This document shows, one piece after another, positions 42,302 through 50,913 of a stretch of DNA of 64,000 nucleotides (positions are counted from its first letter, which is position 1; every line of letters starts with the position of its first letter). The position numbers and the translations under genes were made by a program. Below the pieces are notes generated by a model. It searched no databases. It had not been told where the DNA came from and worked only from the letters and a program-made list of their open reading frames with translations. Source of the stretch: Mesorhizobium sp. WSM4311 (lineage in GTDB: Bacteria > Pseudomonadota > Alphaproteobacteria > Rhizobiales > Rhizobiaceae); the NCBI RefSeq assembly GCF_002295115.1, contig NZ_NSFV01000008.1:124001-188000 (forward strand). The letters run 5' to 3'.

Positions 42302-43297
42302 TCAGCCGCCGGTGACGCTCATATGCCGGGACACCGACGGACGGCTGGTGCGGCGGTCGATGATGAAATCATGGCCTTTCGGCTTGCGGCCGATGGCCTC
42401 GTCGATCGCGTCGGCGACAAGTTCGTTGCCTTCGGATGCGCGCAACGGCGCGCGCAGATCGGCCGCGTCTTCCTGGCCGAGGCACATATAGAGCGTGCCC
42501 GTGCAGGTCAGCCGGACGCGATTGCAGCTTTCGCAGAAATTATGCGTCATGGGTGTGATGAAACCGAGCTTTCCGCCGGTCTCGGCGACGTGGACATAGC
42601 GTGCAGGGCCACCGGTCTTGAAGGGAATGTCGGCCAGCGTGAACTGGCGTTCCAGCGAGGCGCGCAGCAGCGACAGCGGCAGATACTGGTCGGTGCGGTC
42701 GGCGTCGATCTCGCCCATCGGCATGGTTTCGATGACAGTGAGATCCATGCCGCGGCCATGCGCCCAGCGCATCATGTCGGGCAGTTCGGCGTCGTTGAAA
42801 TCCTTCAGCGCCACCGCGTTGAGCTTGACCTTGAGCCCGGCCGCCTGAGCGGCATCGATACCTTGCATGACCTTGTCGAGATGGCCCCAGCGGGTGATCT
42901 GGTGGAACTTGTCCGCATCCAGCGTGTCGAGCGAGACGTTGATGCGCTTGACGCCGCAATCGGCGAGCTCGGCGGCGAAGCGCGACAGCTGCGAGCCGTT
43001 GGTGGTGAGCGTCAGTTCTTCCAGCGCGCCGCTATCGAGGTGGCGCGAGAGCTGGCGCACCAGATGCATGATGTTCTTGCGCACCAGTGGCTCGCCGCCG
43101 GTGAGGCGCAGCCGTCTGACGCCCTTCTCGATGAAAACGGTGCAGAGCCGATCCAGCTCTTCCAGCGACAGCAGGTCCTTCTTCGGCAGGAAGGCCATGT
43201 CCTCGGCCATGCAGTAGGTGCAGCGAAAATCGCAGCGGTCGGTGACCGACACTCTGAGATAGCTGATCGTGCGACCGAAAGGGTCGATCATGTTCAT
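42302..43297 (-). CDS. moaA: GTP 3',8-cyclase MoaA
   Basis: A 331-residue radical-SAM enzyme for the first step of molybdenum cofactor synthesis. The N-terminal cluster motif CDFRCTYCMAE and the C-terminal cluster (FCESCNRVRLTCTGTLYMC) are complete, and the usual SAM-binding RLTGGEPLVR and NGSQLSRFA are present. The C-terminal GG is kept (MSVTGG). ATG at 43297 gives the normal length; the long upstream extension is not used. It is divergent from a DUF971 gene. Confidence 0.96.
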   Translation of the reverse strand: MNMIDPFGRTISYLRVSVTDRCDFRCTYCMAEDMAFLPKKDLLSLEELDRLCTVFIEKGVRRLRLTGGEPLVRKNIMHLVRQLSRHLDSGALEELTLTTNGSQLSRFAAELADCGVKRINVSLDTLDADKFHQITRWGHLDKVMQGIDAAQAAGLKVKLNAVALKDFNDAELPDMMRWAHGRGMDLTVIETMPMGEIDADRTDQYLPLSLLRASLERQFTLADIPFKTGGPARYVHVAETGGKLGFITPMTHNFCESCNRVRLTCTGTLYMCLGQEDAADLRAPLRASEGNELVADAIDEAIGRKPKGHDFIIDRRTSRPSVSRHMSVTGG

Positions 43298-43493
43298 GTT
43301 CGAGCGTTTCCCGTGGCCGTTACCGGCGTCGTTATATACAGCTATGTGATACGATCCAGCCCACCATTCAAGATACCGCTTCTCGATCTTTGGTAACATC
43401 CCGGAGCCGACACCTTGCGTCGGTCGTCTACCAGGACTTTTCCCCTGTCGCGAAGCGGCGTAGGGAAGGGCAATCGATACGGGATCAAACAGC

Positions 43494-43847
43494 ATGACCG
43501 CGCCAAAAGAACTCCGGGTCTCCAAGGACCGCAAGCTGCTGTCGGTCACCTTTCCCAATCACCAGCCATTTGAACTGCCGGCGGAGCTTTTGCGCGTCGC
43601 CTCGCCATCGGCCGAGGTGCAGGGCCATTCGCCCGACCAGCGTGTGACGGTTCCCGGCAAGCGCAATGTGGCCATCCTGAAGATCGAGCCGGTCGGCAAC
43701 TATGCGGTGCGCATCACCTTCGACGATTTCCACGACACCGGCATTTTCACCTGGAACTATCTGCACACGCTTGGCCACGAGAAGGATGAGCGCTGGAATG
43801 CCTATCTGGCGGAGCTTGCCGAAAAAGGACTGAGCCGCGATCGCTAA
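43494..43847 (+). CDS. DUF971 family protein (gamma-butyrobetaine hydroxylase N-terminal-like)
   Basis: A 117-residue protein with the DUF971 pattern: ELRVSKDRKLLSVTFPNHQPFELPAELLRV, then FDDFHDTGIFTWNYLHTLG. The family is a small zinc-binding-like domain found alone or fused to dioxygenases, often near Fe-S or molybdenum-cofactor genes, as here opposite moaA. The role is unknown. Confidence 0.88.
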   Translation: MTAPKELRVSKDRKLLSVTFPNHQPFELPAELLRVASPSAEVQGHSPDQRVTVPGKRNVAILKIEPVGNYAVRITFDDFHDTGIFTWNYLHTLGHEKDERWNAYLAELAEKGLSRDR

Positions 43848-43910
43848 GCCGACGTCGTAAAGGCGTCACACATCTGGAGTAGCGCCGGCCAGGGTTCGGA
43901 GACGAAAAAG

Positions 43911-44522
43911 ATGTCGCTTATCACCACGGTCGAACAGCTCGAGGCGCTCTACGGCGTTCCAGGCGAAGCCTCGCTGGTCAAGGAACTCGATCACGTCATT
44001 CCCGAATATGCCGCCTTCATCGAGGCGTCGCCCTTTGTTGCGCTTGCCACCAGTGGCCCGGAGGGATTGGACTGTTCGCCGCGCGGCGATCTCGCCGGCT
44101 TCGTGCGTATCGTTGATCCGAAGACGCTGATCATGCCGGACCGGCGCGGCAACAATCGCGCCGATTCGCTGCGCAACATCATCCGGGATCCGCGTGTCGG
44201 GTTGCTGTTCCTGGTGCCGGGTTCTGGCACGACGCTGCGCATCAACGGCCGCGCGCGCATCACCACGGACGCCGAACTTTGCGCATCCTTCATGGTCGAC
44301 GGCAAGGCGGCGCGCTCGGTGACCGTCATCGACGTCGATTCGGTCTATTTCCAGTGCGCCCGCGCCATTGTGCGGTCGGAGCTTTGGAACCCGGCAAAAC
44401 ATGTCGATCCAAAATCGCTGCCGACGCCGGGAAAAATCCTGGAAATCACCAGCCGCAAGAACATCGACGGCGAGGCCTACGACAAGGAATGGCCGGAGCG
44501 GGCGAAGAAAACCATGTGGTGA
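43911..44522 (+). CDS. Pyridoxamine 5'-phosphate oxidase-like FMN-binding protein
   Basis: A 203-residue split-barrel flavoprotein of the MSMEG_1061-like group: ASPFVALATSGPEGLDCSPRGD, MPDRRGNNRADSLRNII and GLLFLVPGSGTTLRINGRARI. The C-terminus (GKILEITSRKNIDGEAYDKEW) is typical. It probably binds FMN or F420; the natural substrate is unknown. Confidence 0.88.
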   Translation: MSLITTVEQLEALYGVPGEASLVKELDHVIPEYAAFIEASPFVALATSGPEGLDCSPRGDLAGFVRIVDPKTLIMPDRRGNNRADSLRNIIRDPRVGLLFLVPGSGTTLRINGRARITTDAELCASFMVDGKAARSVTVIDVDSVYFQCARAIVRSELWNPAKHVDPKSLPTPGKILEITSRKNIDGEAYDKEWPERAKKTMW

Positions 44523-44538
44523 GTGACCGAAAAGGCCG

Positions 44539-44991
44539 TCAGGCCTCCTTCAGCACCTCATAGATCTTGCGCATCTGTTCGCCGATCATGTCGCACTGCT
44601 CCGGCGTCGACTGGCTCATCGCTTTCTCGATCAGCGCCATATGCACTTTCAGCGCCTGCATCAGCAACGCCTCGCCAGCCTCGGTCAAGGCGAGCCGCAG
44701 GATGCGCTTGTCCTTCTCGTCGCCTTCGCGGCGCAGCAGGCCGCGCGTCTCCAGCTGCGGCAAAAGCATGGTGATGTTGGAGCGGCCGACGAGCAGCTTG
44801 CGGGCAAGATCGTGCTGCGACATGCCGGGATGGCGGTAGAGGTTCATCAGCACGTCGAGCTGCGCCGGCTTCAGGTCGAGCGGCGCGAGTTTCACCGCCA
44901 GCGTACGCTCCAGCACATGGCAGGCACGCGCCACCGCGACCCAGTTGCGAAAACGCGGGTTGTCCCAGGGTAGCTCTTGTTTATTGTTCAT
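44539..44991 (-). CDS. MarR-family transcriptional regulator
   Basis: A 150-residue MarR repressor: LDLKPAQLDVLMNLYRHPGMSQHDLARKLLVGRSNITMLLPQLETRGLLRR spans the winged helix. Its start codon lies inside one of two palindromes shared with the divergent hydrolase gene, so it most likely represses itself and that gene. The inducer is unknown. Confidence 0.93.
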   Translation of the reverse strand: MNNKQELPWDNPRFRNWVAVARACHVLERTLAVKLAPLDLKPAQLDVLMNLYRHPGMSQHDLARKLLVGRSNITMLLPQLETRGLLRREGDEKDKRILRLALTEAGEALLMQALKVHMALIEKAMSQSTPEQCDMIGEQMRKIYEVLKEA

Positions 44992-45019
44992 CTTTGAACT
45001 ATTATGTTCATGCTTGAAC
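44986..45019. promoter_or_regulatory. Twin MarR operator palindromes
   Basis: Two perfect dyads of the form GTTCA-N4-TGAAC lie at 44986-44999 and 45006-45019, centred 20 bp apart (about two helical turns on the same DNA face). The first covers the marR start codon, and both lie in the 47-base spacer to the hydrolase gene. The symmetric arms and spacing fit MarR dimers on a shared promoter region. Confidence 0.8.
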
Positions 45020-45038
45020 GTATGGATGGATTCTCACT

Positions 45039-45950
45039 ATGGCATCAATCGGGCTGAAGGTCATCCGGAGCGTATTTGGTGCGGCCGAGCATATTGCGCC
45101 ACGCATCACCGGGCGCGCGGCTTTCGAACTGTTCTGCCGCACGCCGAGCACAAAGGCGCTGACCGATGGCGAGCGCCGCGCCATCGGCCGGGCCGCCGAG
45201 TTCATGACCGAGGCGCGCCATCATCGGCTGAAGACGGCAACCGGCTGCGTCATGGTGCACGAATTCCGGCCGGAACCGGGCGGGGCCGCACTTGGCACGG
45301 TGCTTGTCGTTCATGGCTGGCGTTCGCGCACCGAATATATGCGCGCCTTGATCGAGGGCTATCGCGCCGCCGGCTACAGGGTCGTTTCCCTGGACCTGCC
45401 GGGGCACGGCCATTCGCAGGGCCGGCACCTGAACATGGTCAACGCGGTCGACGCGGTGCGGGTCGCCGGCGAATGGTTCGGCCCGTTCGTCGCGGCGGTG
45501 GGTCATTCCTTCGGCGGCGCCGTTGCCGCCAATGCCATTGCCGGTTCCGTCAAGAACATTCCGCCGCTGGCGGCCGGACGTCTCGTGCTGATCGCCGCAC
45601 CCAGCTCCCTGCCGGCTATCTTCGCCGATTTCAGCCGCATGCTCAACGTCGGGCCGCGCTCGCAGGTGGCGATGGCGGACCGCGTCCAGCACCTGTCCGG
45701 CCGGCCGCTGCATGAATTCACCGGTGACCGCCAGCTCGCCCAGGCGCCGGTGCCGACGCTGGTCATCCACGCGCCTGACGATCGCGAGGTGCCGGCCGAG
45801 CACGCGAAACGCTACGCCGGCGCTGGCGGCCATGTGCGGCTGCACTGGGCCGACGGTCTCGGCCACCGCCGCATCCTTGCGGACAAGGGCGTTGTCGAAC
45901 GCGCCGTTGCCTTCGTCGCGGAACACCGCGAGCCGTCGCGGCTGCATTGA
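45039..45950 (+). CDS. Alpha/beta-hydrolase
   Basis: A 303-residue alpha/beta-hydrolase: oxyanion region VLVVHGWRSRTEYM, nucleophile elbow VGHSFGGAVAA with Ser, Asp in HAPDDREVP and His in GLGHRRILA. It could be an esterase or lipase-like enzyme. Divergent from marR with twin operators between, so its expression is probably induced by a compound that it acts on or tolerates. Confidence 0.9.
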   Translation: MASIGLKVIRSVFGAAEHIAPRITGRAAFELFCRTPSTKALTDGERRAIGRAAEFMTEARHHRLKTATGCVMVHEFRPEPGGAALGTVLVVHGWRSRTEYMRALIEGYRAAGYRVVSLDLPGHGHSQGRHLNMVNAVDAVRVAGEWFGPFVAAVGHSFGGAVAANAIAGSVKNIPPLAAGRLVLIAAPSSLPAIFADFSRMLNVGPRSQVAMADRVQHLSGRPLHEFTGDRQLAQAPVPTLVIHAPDDREVPAEHAKRYAGAGGHVRLHWADGLGHRRILADKGVVERAVAFVAEHREPSRLH

Positions 45951-46020
45951 GACGCAATCCTCGTTCCAGGCATGTCGTTGTCTCAAAACCGGGACCACTC
46001 TCGAGCGACATGCATTGGGG

Positions 46021-46416
46021 CTATTTCTTCTTCTCGCCGGGCTCGACAGGCAGTCCGGCCGCCTTCCAGGCGGTGTAGCCGCCAAGGATGTGCTTGACGG
46101 GCACAAGCCCCATGTCCTGCGCCGTCTTGGTGGCGAGCGCTGAACGCCAGCCGCCGGCGCAGAAGAACACGAAGCTCTTGCCCGAGGCGAAGAACGGCTT
46201 GTGATAGGGACTTTCCGGATCGATCCAGAATTCCAGCATGCCGCGTGTCACATGTTTGGCGCCGGGAATCCTGCCGTCGCGTTCGACCTCGCGCGGGTCG
46301 CGCAGGTCGACGAAGATGGTGCCTTCGTCCTCGAGCAGTCCCGCGGCTTCTTCAGGTGAAACCACTTCGATCTCGGCGTTGGCTTCATCCAGCAGTTCGC
46401 GATAACCCTTTTTCAC
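46021..46416 (-). CDS. Rhodanese-domain protein
   Basis: A 131-residue single rhodanese domain: TIFVDLRDPREVERDGRIPGAKHV and KSFVFFCAGGWRSALATKTAQ with active-site Cys in the CAGGWRSA loop. It could transfer sulfane sulfur or act as a thiol carrier. The C-terminus (EPGEKKK) is a short basic tail. Confidence 0.92.
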   Translation of the reverse strand: MKKGYRELLDEANAEIEVVSPEEAAGLLEDEGTIFVDLRDPREVERDGRIPGAKHVTRGMLEFWIDPESPYHKPFFASGKSFVFFCAGGWRSALATKTAQDMGLVPVKHILGGYTAWKAAGLPVEPGEKKK

Positions 46417-46479
46417 AGCTTGTTCCTCCCGACCGCGCGTTTGGCTGGATTTCCACCATAATGGCCAGCGTTTGTCACG

Positions 46480-46704
46480 CTCAGTCGGGGCCTGCCAGAG
46501 TTTGCCAGGCAGCCATCGCGCCAGTGACGGTGGCCATCAGCGCTGGGCGCGACGCGCCGTCGCGCGCCTGGATCGACATGCCGTGCTGCACCGCGATTCG
46601 GCAAGGCCGATGACATCGCCGGCATGGTTGCCTGGCTCGCCGGTCCGGAGGGGCGTTTCGTTACCGGTGCCGCATTGACCATCGATGGCTGCGCCAACGC
46701 CTGA
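46480..46704 (+). pseudogene. Remnant of a short-chain dehydrogenase/reductase gene, C-terminal end
   Basis: The frame from 46594 reads RFGKADDIAGMVAWLAGPEG followed by RFVTGAALTIDGCANA and a stop, the exact C-terminus of a 3-oxoacyl-ACP reductase-like SDR. Upstream, faint pieces in other frames (ARLDRHAVLHR) suggest a frameshift. The nucleotide-binding half and the catalytic Tyr-x-x-x-Lys part are missing. The rest of 46417-46914 holds no gene, only the hairpin noted next. Confidence 0.75.
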
Positions 46705-46722
46705 ATTTTGGGGATTTCTCCA

Positions 46723-46751
46723 GGCTGGAGCGAAACGCCCGCGCTCCAGCC
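46723..46751. other. 10-bp stem hairpin downstream of the SDR remnant
   Basis: GGCTGGAGCG pairs with CGCTCCAGCC around a nine-base loop, 18 bases past the SDR stop. It lacks a U-run on the plus strand. It may be the old terminator of the lost gene or a leader element before the transpeptidase gene 160 bases on. Confidence 0.45.
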
Positions 46752-46914
46752 GACACGATCTTGTGAAACCGTTCTGCAACAGGCTTTCCAAAATTTATGA
46801 AAGCTTAACCAAATCGGTATGAATCGGTATAGTCGCGCCTTACATCCGCCATGCGGTGAGCGAGACGGTCTAGCGTGCGGAACGGGAACCGGTTGCGACC
46901 GGAGCGGGTGATCC

Positions 46915-48795
46915 ATGAAATTCCTCGGTAAAAAAGCAACCGCGATGCCGCTTGTGGCGATCGCGGCAACGCTCGCCCTGGGCGCGCCTCAGGCAGGCGC
47001 CCAGGGGCTCTTCGACATGCTGTTCGGCGGCGGCATCAGGCATGAGCCGCAGGGCGAATTTCCGCCTCCGCCAACGCACAAACCCAAAGCCCCGGCTGGC
47101 GGCGGCGGCGGCGCAAAGATCAGCGGGCCGTCCTATTACACCTACAAGGCTGACAAGCTTATTCGCGTCGACTTCTCGACGCTGTCCGCCGCGCCGCAGC
47201 CGGCGACGGCGCAGGACGCGGCGTTCGTTCCGTCAGCAACGGGGGCTGCTTTCCACGATGCCATTGCCGGTCTCAGCGACTACGAACTCTACGCCGAGCC
47301 CGACATCGCCAAGGCGTTGATCGCCTATTACTCGGCCAATCCGGACTTCATCTGGGTGAACGGACCCAGCCCCAACAACCGCGCCCAGGATGCGGTGCGG
47401 GTGCTGGGCGAGGCCGCGAGCTACGGCCTGACGCCCACCGACTACACCGTCGATGTGCCGGCCACGACTTCGGCGTCGACGGATGACGCGGCCAAGCTCA
47501 GGGAACTCGTGCGCTTCGAGATGGCGCTGTCGGCACGCGTCCTGCGCTATGCCCATGACGCCCAGAACGGCCGTGTCGAGCCCAACCGGATGACCGGTTA
47601 CTATGATTTCCCGGCCAAGCCGCTCGACATGGTCGGCGTGCTGAAGACGCTGGCGCATACACAGGAAGTGCGCACCTACCTCGAATCGCGGCATCCGCAG
47701 AATGCGGAATATCAGGCGCTGCGCGTCGAGCTGGAGGCCCTGCAGGCCAGTGCCGAAAATGAGATCGTCGTCGATCCCAAGCTGCTGCTGAAGCCGGGCG
47801 AGACCAGCCCCGAACTGCCGAAGCTGCTGTCGCTGATCGCGCGCAATCTCGATGACGGCATGGGCGGCACCTATGGCGAGCTCTTGTCGCGGCTGGCGAC
47901 CAGCGAGGTTTATGTCCCCGAGCTGGTGCCGCTGATCAAGGCGGTGCAGGTGAAGGAAGGCATGAAGGGCGACGGCGTCATCGGTCCGCGCACTGTCGCC
48001 TTGCTGGCCGGCACGTCGAAGGCTGACAAACTGCTCAAGGTGCAGGTGGCGCTGGAGGAGCTGCGCTGGCTGCCTTCCGATCTCGGCAGCCCACGTGTCT
48101 TCATCAACCAGCCGGCGTTCACTGCGAGCTACATCGACAACGGCGAGGAGAAGCTGAAGACGCGCGTCGTCGTCGGCCGGGTGACCAACCAGACGGCTTT
48201 CTTCTACGACCAGATCAAGCAGGTAGACTTCCATCCCTATTGGGGCGTGCCGCAGTCGATCATCGTCAATGAGATGCTGCCCAGATTGCGCAGCGATCCC
48301 GGCTATCTCGATCGGGCCGGCTACGAGGTGACGGATTCGCGCGGCAAGCGCATTCCGTCGTCGGCGGTCAATTGGGGCGGCTATGGCGCCAACATTCCCT
48401 ACAGCGTGCGCCAGCAGCCGAGCGAGGCCAATGCGCTGGGCGAACTGAAGATCCTGTTCCCCAACAAGCATGCGATCTACATGCACGATACGCCGCAGAA
48501 ATCGTTCTTCAAGGAGGACATGCGCGCGCTCAGCCATGGCTGCGTGCGCCTGCAGGATCCGCGCGGCATGGCGGCGGCGGTGCTCGGCACCACGGTCGAC
48601 TATGTCGCCGAAAAGCTGAAGCACGGGCATTCGACCGAGGATGTGACGCGCAAGATTCCGGTCTATGTCGCCTATTTCACCGCATGGCCCGACATGTCCG
48701 GCAAGGTCGAGTATTTCAGCGACGTCTACGACCGCGATTCGCGGTTGAAGCAGGCATTGGACGCCACCGAGGCCGTGCGCTCGCCGTCGAGCTGA
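46915..48795 (+). CDS. L,D-transpeptidase, YcbB/LdtD type
   Basis: A 626-residue periplasmic transpeptidase. Signal peptide (MPLVAIAATLALGAPQAGA), a Pro/Gly-rich linker, a scaffold region (about 130-330), a peptidoglycan-binding PGB_1-like segment (LIKAVQVKEGMKGDGVIGPRTVALL) and a YkuD catalytic domain with YMHDTPQKSFF then ALSHGCVRLQDP carrying the His and Cys. The order (scaffold, PGB, YkuD with a capping region) matches YcbB, which makes 3-3 cross-links. Mature length is typical. It is unrelated in architecture to the small enzyme at 5316. Confidence 0.93.
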   Translation: MKFLGKKATAMPLVAIAATLALGAPQAGAQGLFDMLFGGGIRHEPQGEFPPPPTHKPKAPAGGGGGAKISGPSYYTYKADKLIRVDFSTLSAAPQPATAQDAAFVPSATGAAFHDAIAGLSDYELYAEPDIAKALIAYYSANPDFIWVNGPSPNNRAQDAVRVLGEAASYGLTPTDYTVDVPATTSASTDDAAKLRELVRFEMALSARVLRYAHDAQNGRVEPNRMTGYYDFPAKPLDMVGVLKTLAHTQEVRTYLESRHPQNAEYQALRVELEALQASAENEIVVDPKLLLKPGETSPELPKLLSLIARNLDDGMGGTYGELLSRLATSEVYVPELVPLIKAVQVKEGMKGDGVIGPRTVALLAGTSKADKLLKVQVALEELRWLPSDLGSPRVFINQPAFTASYIDNGEEKLKTRVVVGRVTNQTAFFYDQIKQVDFHPYWGVPQSIIVNEMLPRLRSDPGYLDRAGYEVTDSRGKRIPSSAVNWGGYGANIPYSVRQQPSEANALGELKILFPNKHAIYMHDTPQKSFFKEDMRALSHGCVRLQDPRGMAAAVLGTTVDYVAEKLKHGHSTEDVTRKIPVYVAYFTAWPDMSGKVEYFSDVYDRDSRLKQALDATEAVRSPSS

Positions 48796-48799
48796 TCGT

Positions 48800-49282
48800 T
48801 TAGAATTGCGACAACGGGCGGCGGAACCCCGCCTCCCGCCCGGCGATTAGCCAGTAGATCAATCCGGCGACGAGGCCGGCCGCGGCGATGATGCCGATAT
48901 CGGCCCAGCGCTCCGGGTCTATGTCTTCCGCTGAACTCGGCCAGATCAGGAAGAAGCCGCCGGCGGCGGCAGCGGCGCCGAAGACCATGTGCATCAGGGC
49001 ATTGCGCAGCGAGAAGAACTCGGCGATCAGCGCGAAGATCAGTGTCTGCAGCCCGGTCACGACAATCGTCAGGAAGTAGACGAACATGCCGAGCGGCGGC
49101 ACCACCAGGACGGCGATCGGGCTGACGCCCATGATGTCGAAATAGGCCGGCGCGTTGGGCAGCGAACTGAGCGCGGCGTAGATCGCCGCCACGGCGACCA
49201 GGCCGACCAGCACGGCGACCAGATAGCCGGCCAGCATCATCAGGATGCGTTTCATCACATGCTTCGCCGTCGCCATGCCCAT
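48800..49282 (-). CDS. Four-helix membrane protein of unknown function
   Basis: A 160-residue integral membrane protein with hydrophobic segments near 11-36, 53-85, 97-112 and 128-146 (MLAGYLVAVLVGLVAVAAIY; IAVLVVPPLGMFVYFLTIVV). A second start at residue 10 (MKRILMML) gives a better-looking N-terminus. It has no enzymatic motif and the family is not named. Confidence 0.72.
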   Translation of the reverse strand: MGMATAKHVMKRILMMLAGYLVAVLVGLVAVAAIYAALSSLPNAPAYFDIMGVSPIAVLVVPPLGMFVYFLTIVVTGLQTLIFALIAEFFSLRNALMHMVFGAAAAAGGFFLIWPSSAEDIDPERWADIGIIAAAGLVAGLIYWLIAGREAGFRRPLSQF

Positions 49283-49393
49283 CCCCCATGCGGCGCAGTC
49301 AACCGTTCCAATCAGCCATCAAAGACGATCCGGCGCAAGGGCAGGCACAGAGCGGATGCTTTGGCAGGCTTCGTGGATTGGGAAGCACGCCGA

Positions 49394-50134
49394 TCAGGCG
49401 CCGCCGCACAGATGCTCGGAGTCCGGCAAGGCCCAGGAACCTTTTGCAACCAGATCGATCGAATAATAGACCCGGCCGCGGTCGTCATCCCTGGGACAAT
49501 CCCTGGGAATCGCGATCAGGCAAGTCACGACGGGTTCGCCGACCTTCGAGGCGGCAAGGCCCGGTTCGCGATCATAGGAGACGGCCCCACCGCCATTGGT
49601 GAAGGTGGCTGCGCTGCCGGCGTCGGGCGAGGCGGTTTCCAGCGGATCGTCGCCAAGCCGCGTGGTCAGCGTCTTGATGTGCGTGGACGCGCATTGTCCG
49701 ACGGCCGAGGGCAGGGGCTGATCGTTGTTGCCGGGATTGCCCGCGGCGGTATCCAGAGCCTTCTTGCCGATCAGGGCGATGTTGTAGTCCTGTACCCATG
49801 AGGGCGCATTGCCATAGGTCTGCAAGGCGTTGTTCAGCGCGCTGACGATGCAGGCTGTATCGCTCCTGCAGGCATTGCGGTCGGCAATCAGCCCGCGGGC
49901 GATCTTGCGCTTGTCGCCGCCAAAGGCCGGCTCGAACCCCTTGTAGGCCTTGGCGACCAGCAGATCGATCGCCGACAGCTGCGGATCGGCGCAGATCGCC
50001 TTCTCCGCCGGCAGGCTGGCCTTGGCGCAATCGAAGGATGGCCCGTCCGCGCGCGCCGAAGGCGCCGCAAGCATGCCGCCAGCCAGGATGACAGCAAGCA
50101 CAAGCAAGACTTTGGTTTGGATGGAAGATCGCAT
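49394..50134 (-). CDS. Exported LprI-like (DUF1311) protein
   Basis: A 246-residue protein: signal peptide MRSSIQTKVLLVLAVILAGGMLAAPSARA, then a lysozyme-inhibitor LprI-like domain (SFDCAKASLPAEKAICADPQLSAIDLLVAKAY, with paired Cys; RNACRSDTACIVSALNNAL). A second region with KVGEPVVTCLIAIPRDCPRD follows. ATG at 50134 follows a GGGGG site. It may protect against host or phage lysozyme; this is from the family only. Confidence 0.84.
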   Translation of the reverse strand: MRSSIQTKVLLVLAVILAGGMLAAPSARADGPSFDCAKASLPAEKAICADPQLSAIDLLVAKAYKGFEPAFGGDKRKIARGLIADRNACRSDTACIVSALNNALQTYGNAPSWVQDYNIALIGKKALDTAAGNPGNNDQPLPSAVGQCASTHIKTLTTRLGDDPLETASPDAGSAATFTNGGGAVSYDREPGLAASKVGEPVVTCLIAIPRDCPRDDDRGRVYYSIDLVAKGSWALPDSEHLCGGA

Positions 50135-50283
50135 CGGTGCCCCCAAGCATCAGGATAGCGCAAGGCACGGCCGCGCCTCGGCGTACATATCACACGCCAA
50201 GGATGGACAATTTGCGGCACGCCGATTGGTCCATCGAGCGTGTGCAAAAGCGGATCCGTCTATCGGATATCTGCCGGCGGCTC

Positions 50284-50541
50284 CTACCTGGGCTCGGCGG
50301 TCACCGGATCATAGGTGATTTCGACCTTCGCCTTGTCCGACGTGTAATAGGTGACGGTGTAGGCGCCATCGTCCCAGTCGACCTCTTTCACATAGCGAAA
50401 ACCGTCGCGGTGCTCGACCTTGGCGAGGATCTCCGACAGCTTCTTGGCATTGGGCGGCGGCAACGGCTTGTCATCCGCCGCCAGGGCCGGTCCGGCGGCG
50501 AGAAGAACGGCAACGCTGGTTGCCACGAGAAATCTGGACAT
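50284..50541 (-). CDS. Small exported PepSY-like protein
   Basis: An 85-residue protein: signal peptide (MSRFLVATSVAVLLAAGPALA) and a PepSY-like domain (AKKLSEILAKVEHRDGFRYVKEVDWDDGAYTVTYYT). PepSY domains are thought to inhibit or modulate proteases. Nothing else in the neighbourhood suggests a partner. Confidence 0.85.
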   Translation of the reverse strand: MSRFLVATSVAVLLAAGPALAADDKPLPPPNAKKLSEILAKVEHRDGFRYVKEVDWDDGAYTVTYYTSDKAKVEITYDPVTAEPR

Positions 50542-50701
50542 AGTTTTCCCTCAAGTTTCGACGCAAGGAAACGAGCTGGTGCGGTGGTTGGTTCCGGATG
50601 GGACGCCATGCGTGCCCGGCCATGTCCGCACAAGCTGCAATTCGCCGCGCCGCTGCCAACAGAGCGTCAACGGGCTAAGGCTGGAAAACCATTTGGGAAA
50701 A

Positions 50702-50776
50702 TGGTGGGCGATGCAGGGATTGAACCTGCGACCCCACCCGTGTGAAGGGTGTGCTCTCCCGCTGAGCTAATCGCCC
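50702..50776 (-). tRNA. tRNA-Val (anticodon CAC)
   Basis: The minus strand folds into a full cloverleaf: acceptor GGGCGAT with ATCGCCC, a D arm, anticodon stem CACCC with GGGTG and loop TTCACAC (anticodon CAC, reading GTG), and a T arm GCAGG-TTCAATC-CCTGC. The CCA end is encoded after discriminator A. It is not next to any integrase. Confidence 0.97.
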
Positions 50777-50913
50777 GCTCGTTGCCCGAAGGCCAAGCGA
50801 GCCGCGATATAAGGGAGGCCGGCCGGTTAAGTCAAGGCGCTGTCTGGCGTTCTCACAGCGATCGGATTCTTCGCTCCTCGAGCCGTCCCGATGGGATGCC
50901 GGTCGCCGTCGGC

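Noticed and set aside
43298..43493. Molybdenum-cofactor riboswitch upstream of moaA
   Set aside because: A small CCGAC/GTCGG hairpin is present, but the multi-stem layout of the Moco motif is not recognisable.
50702..50776. tRNA-Val as an island attachment site
   Set aside because: No integrase or partial tRNA repeat is seen nearby; flanking genes look core.
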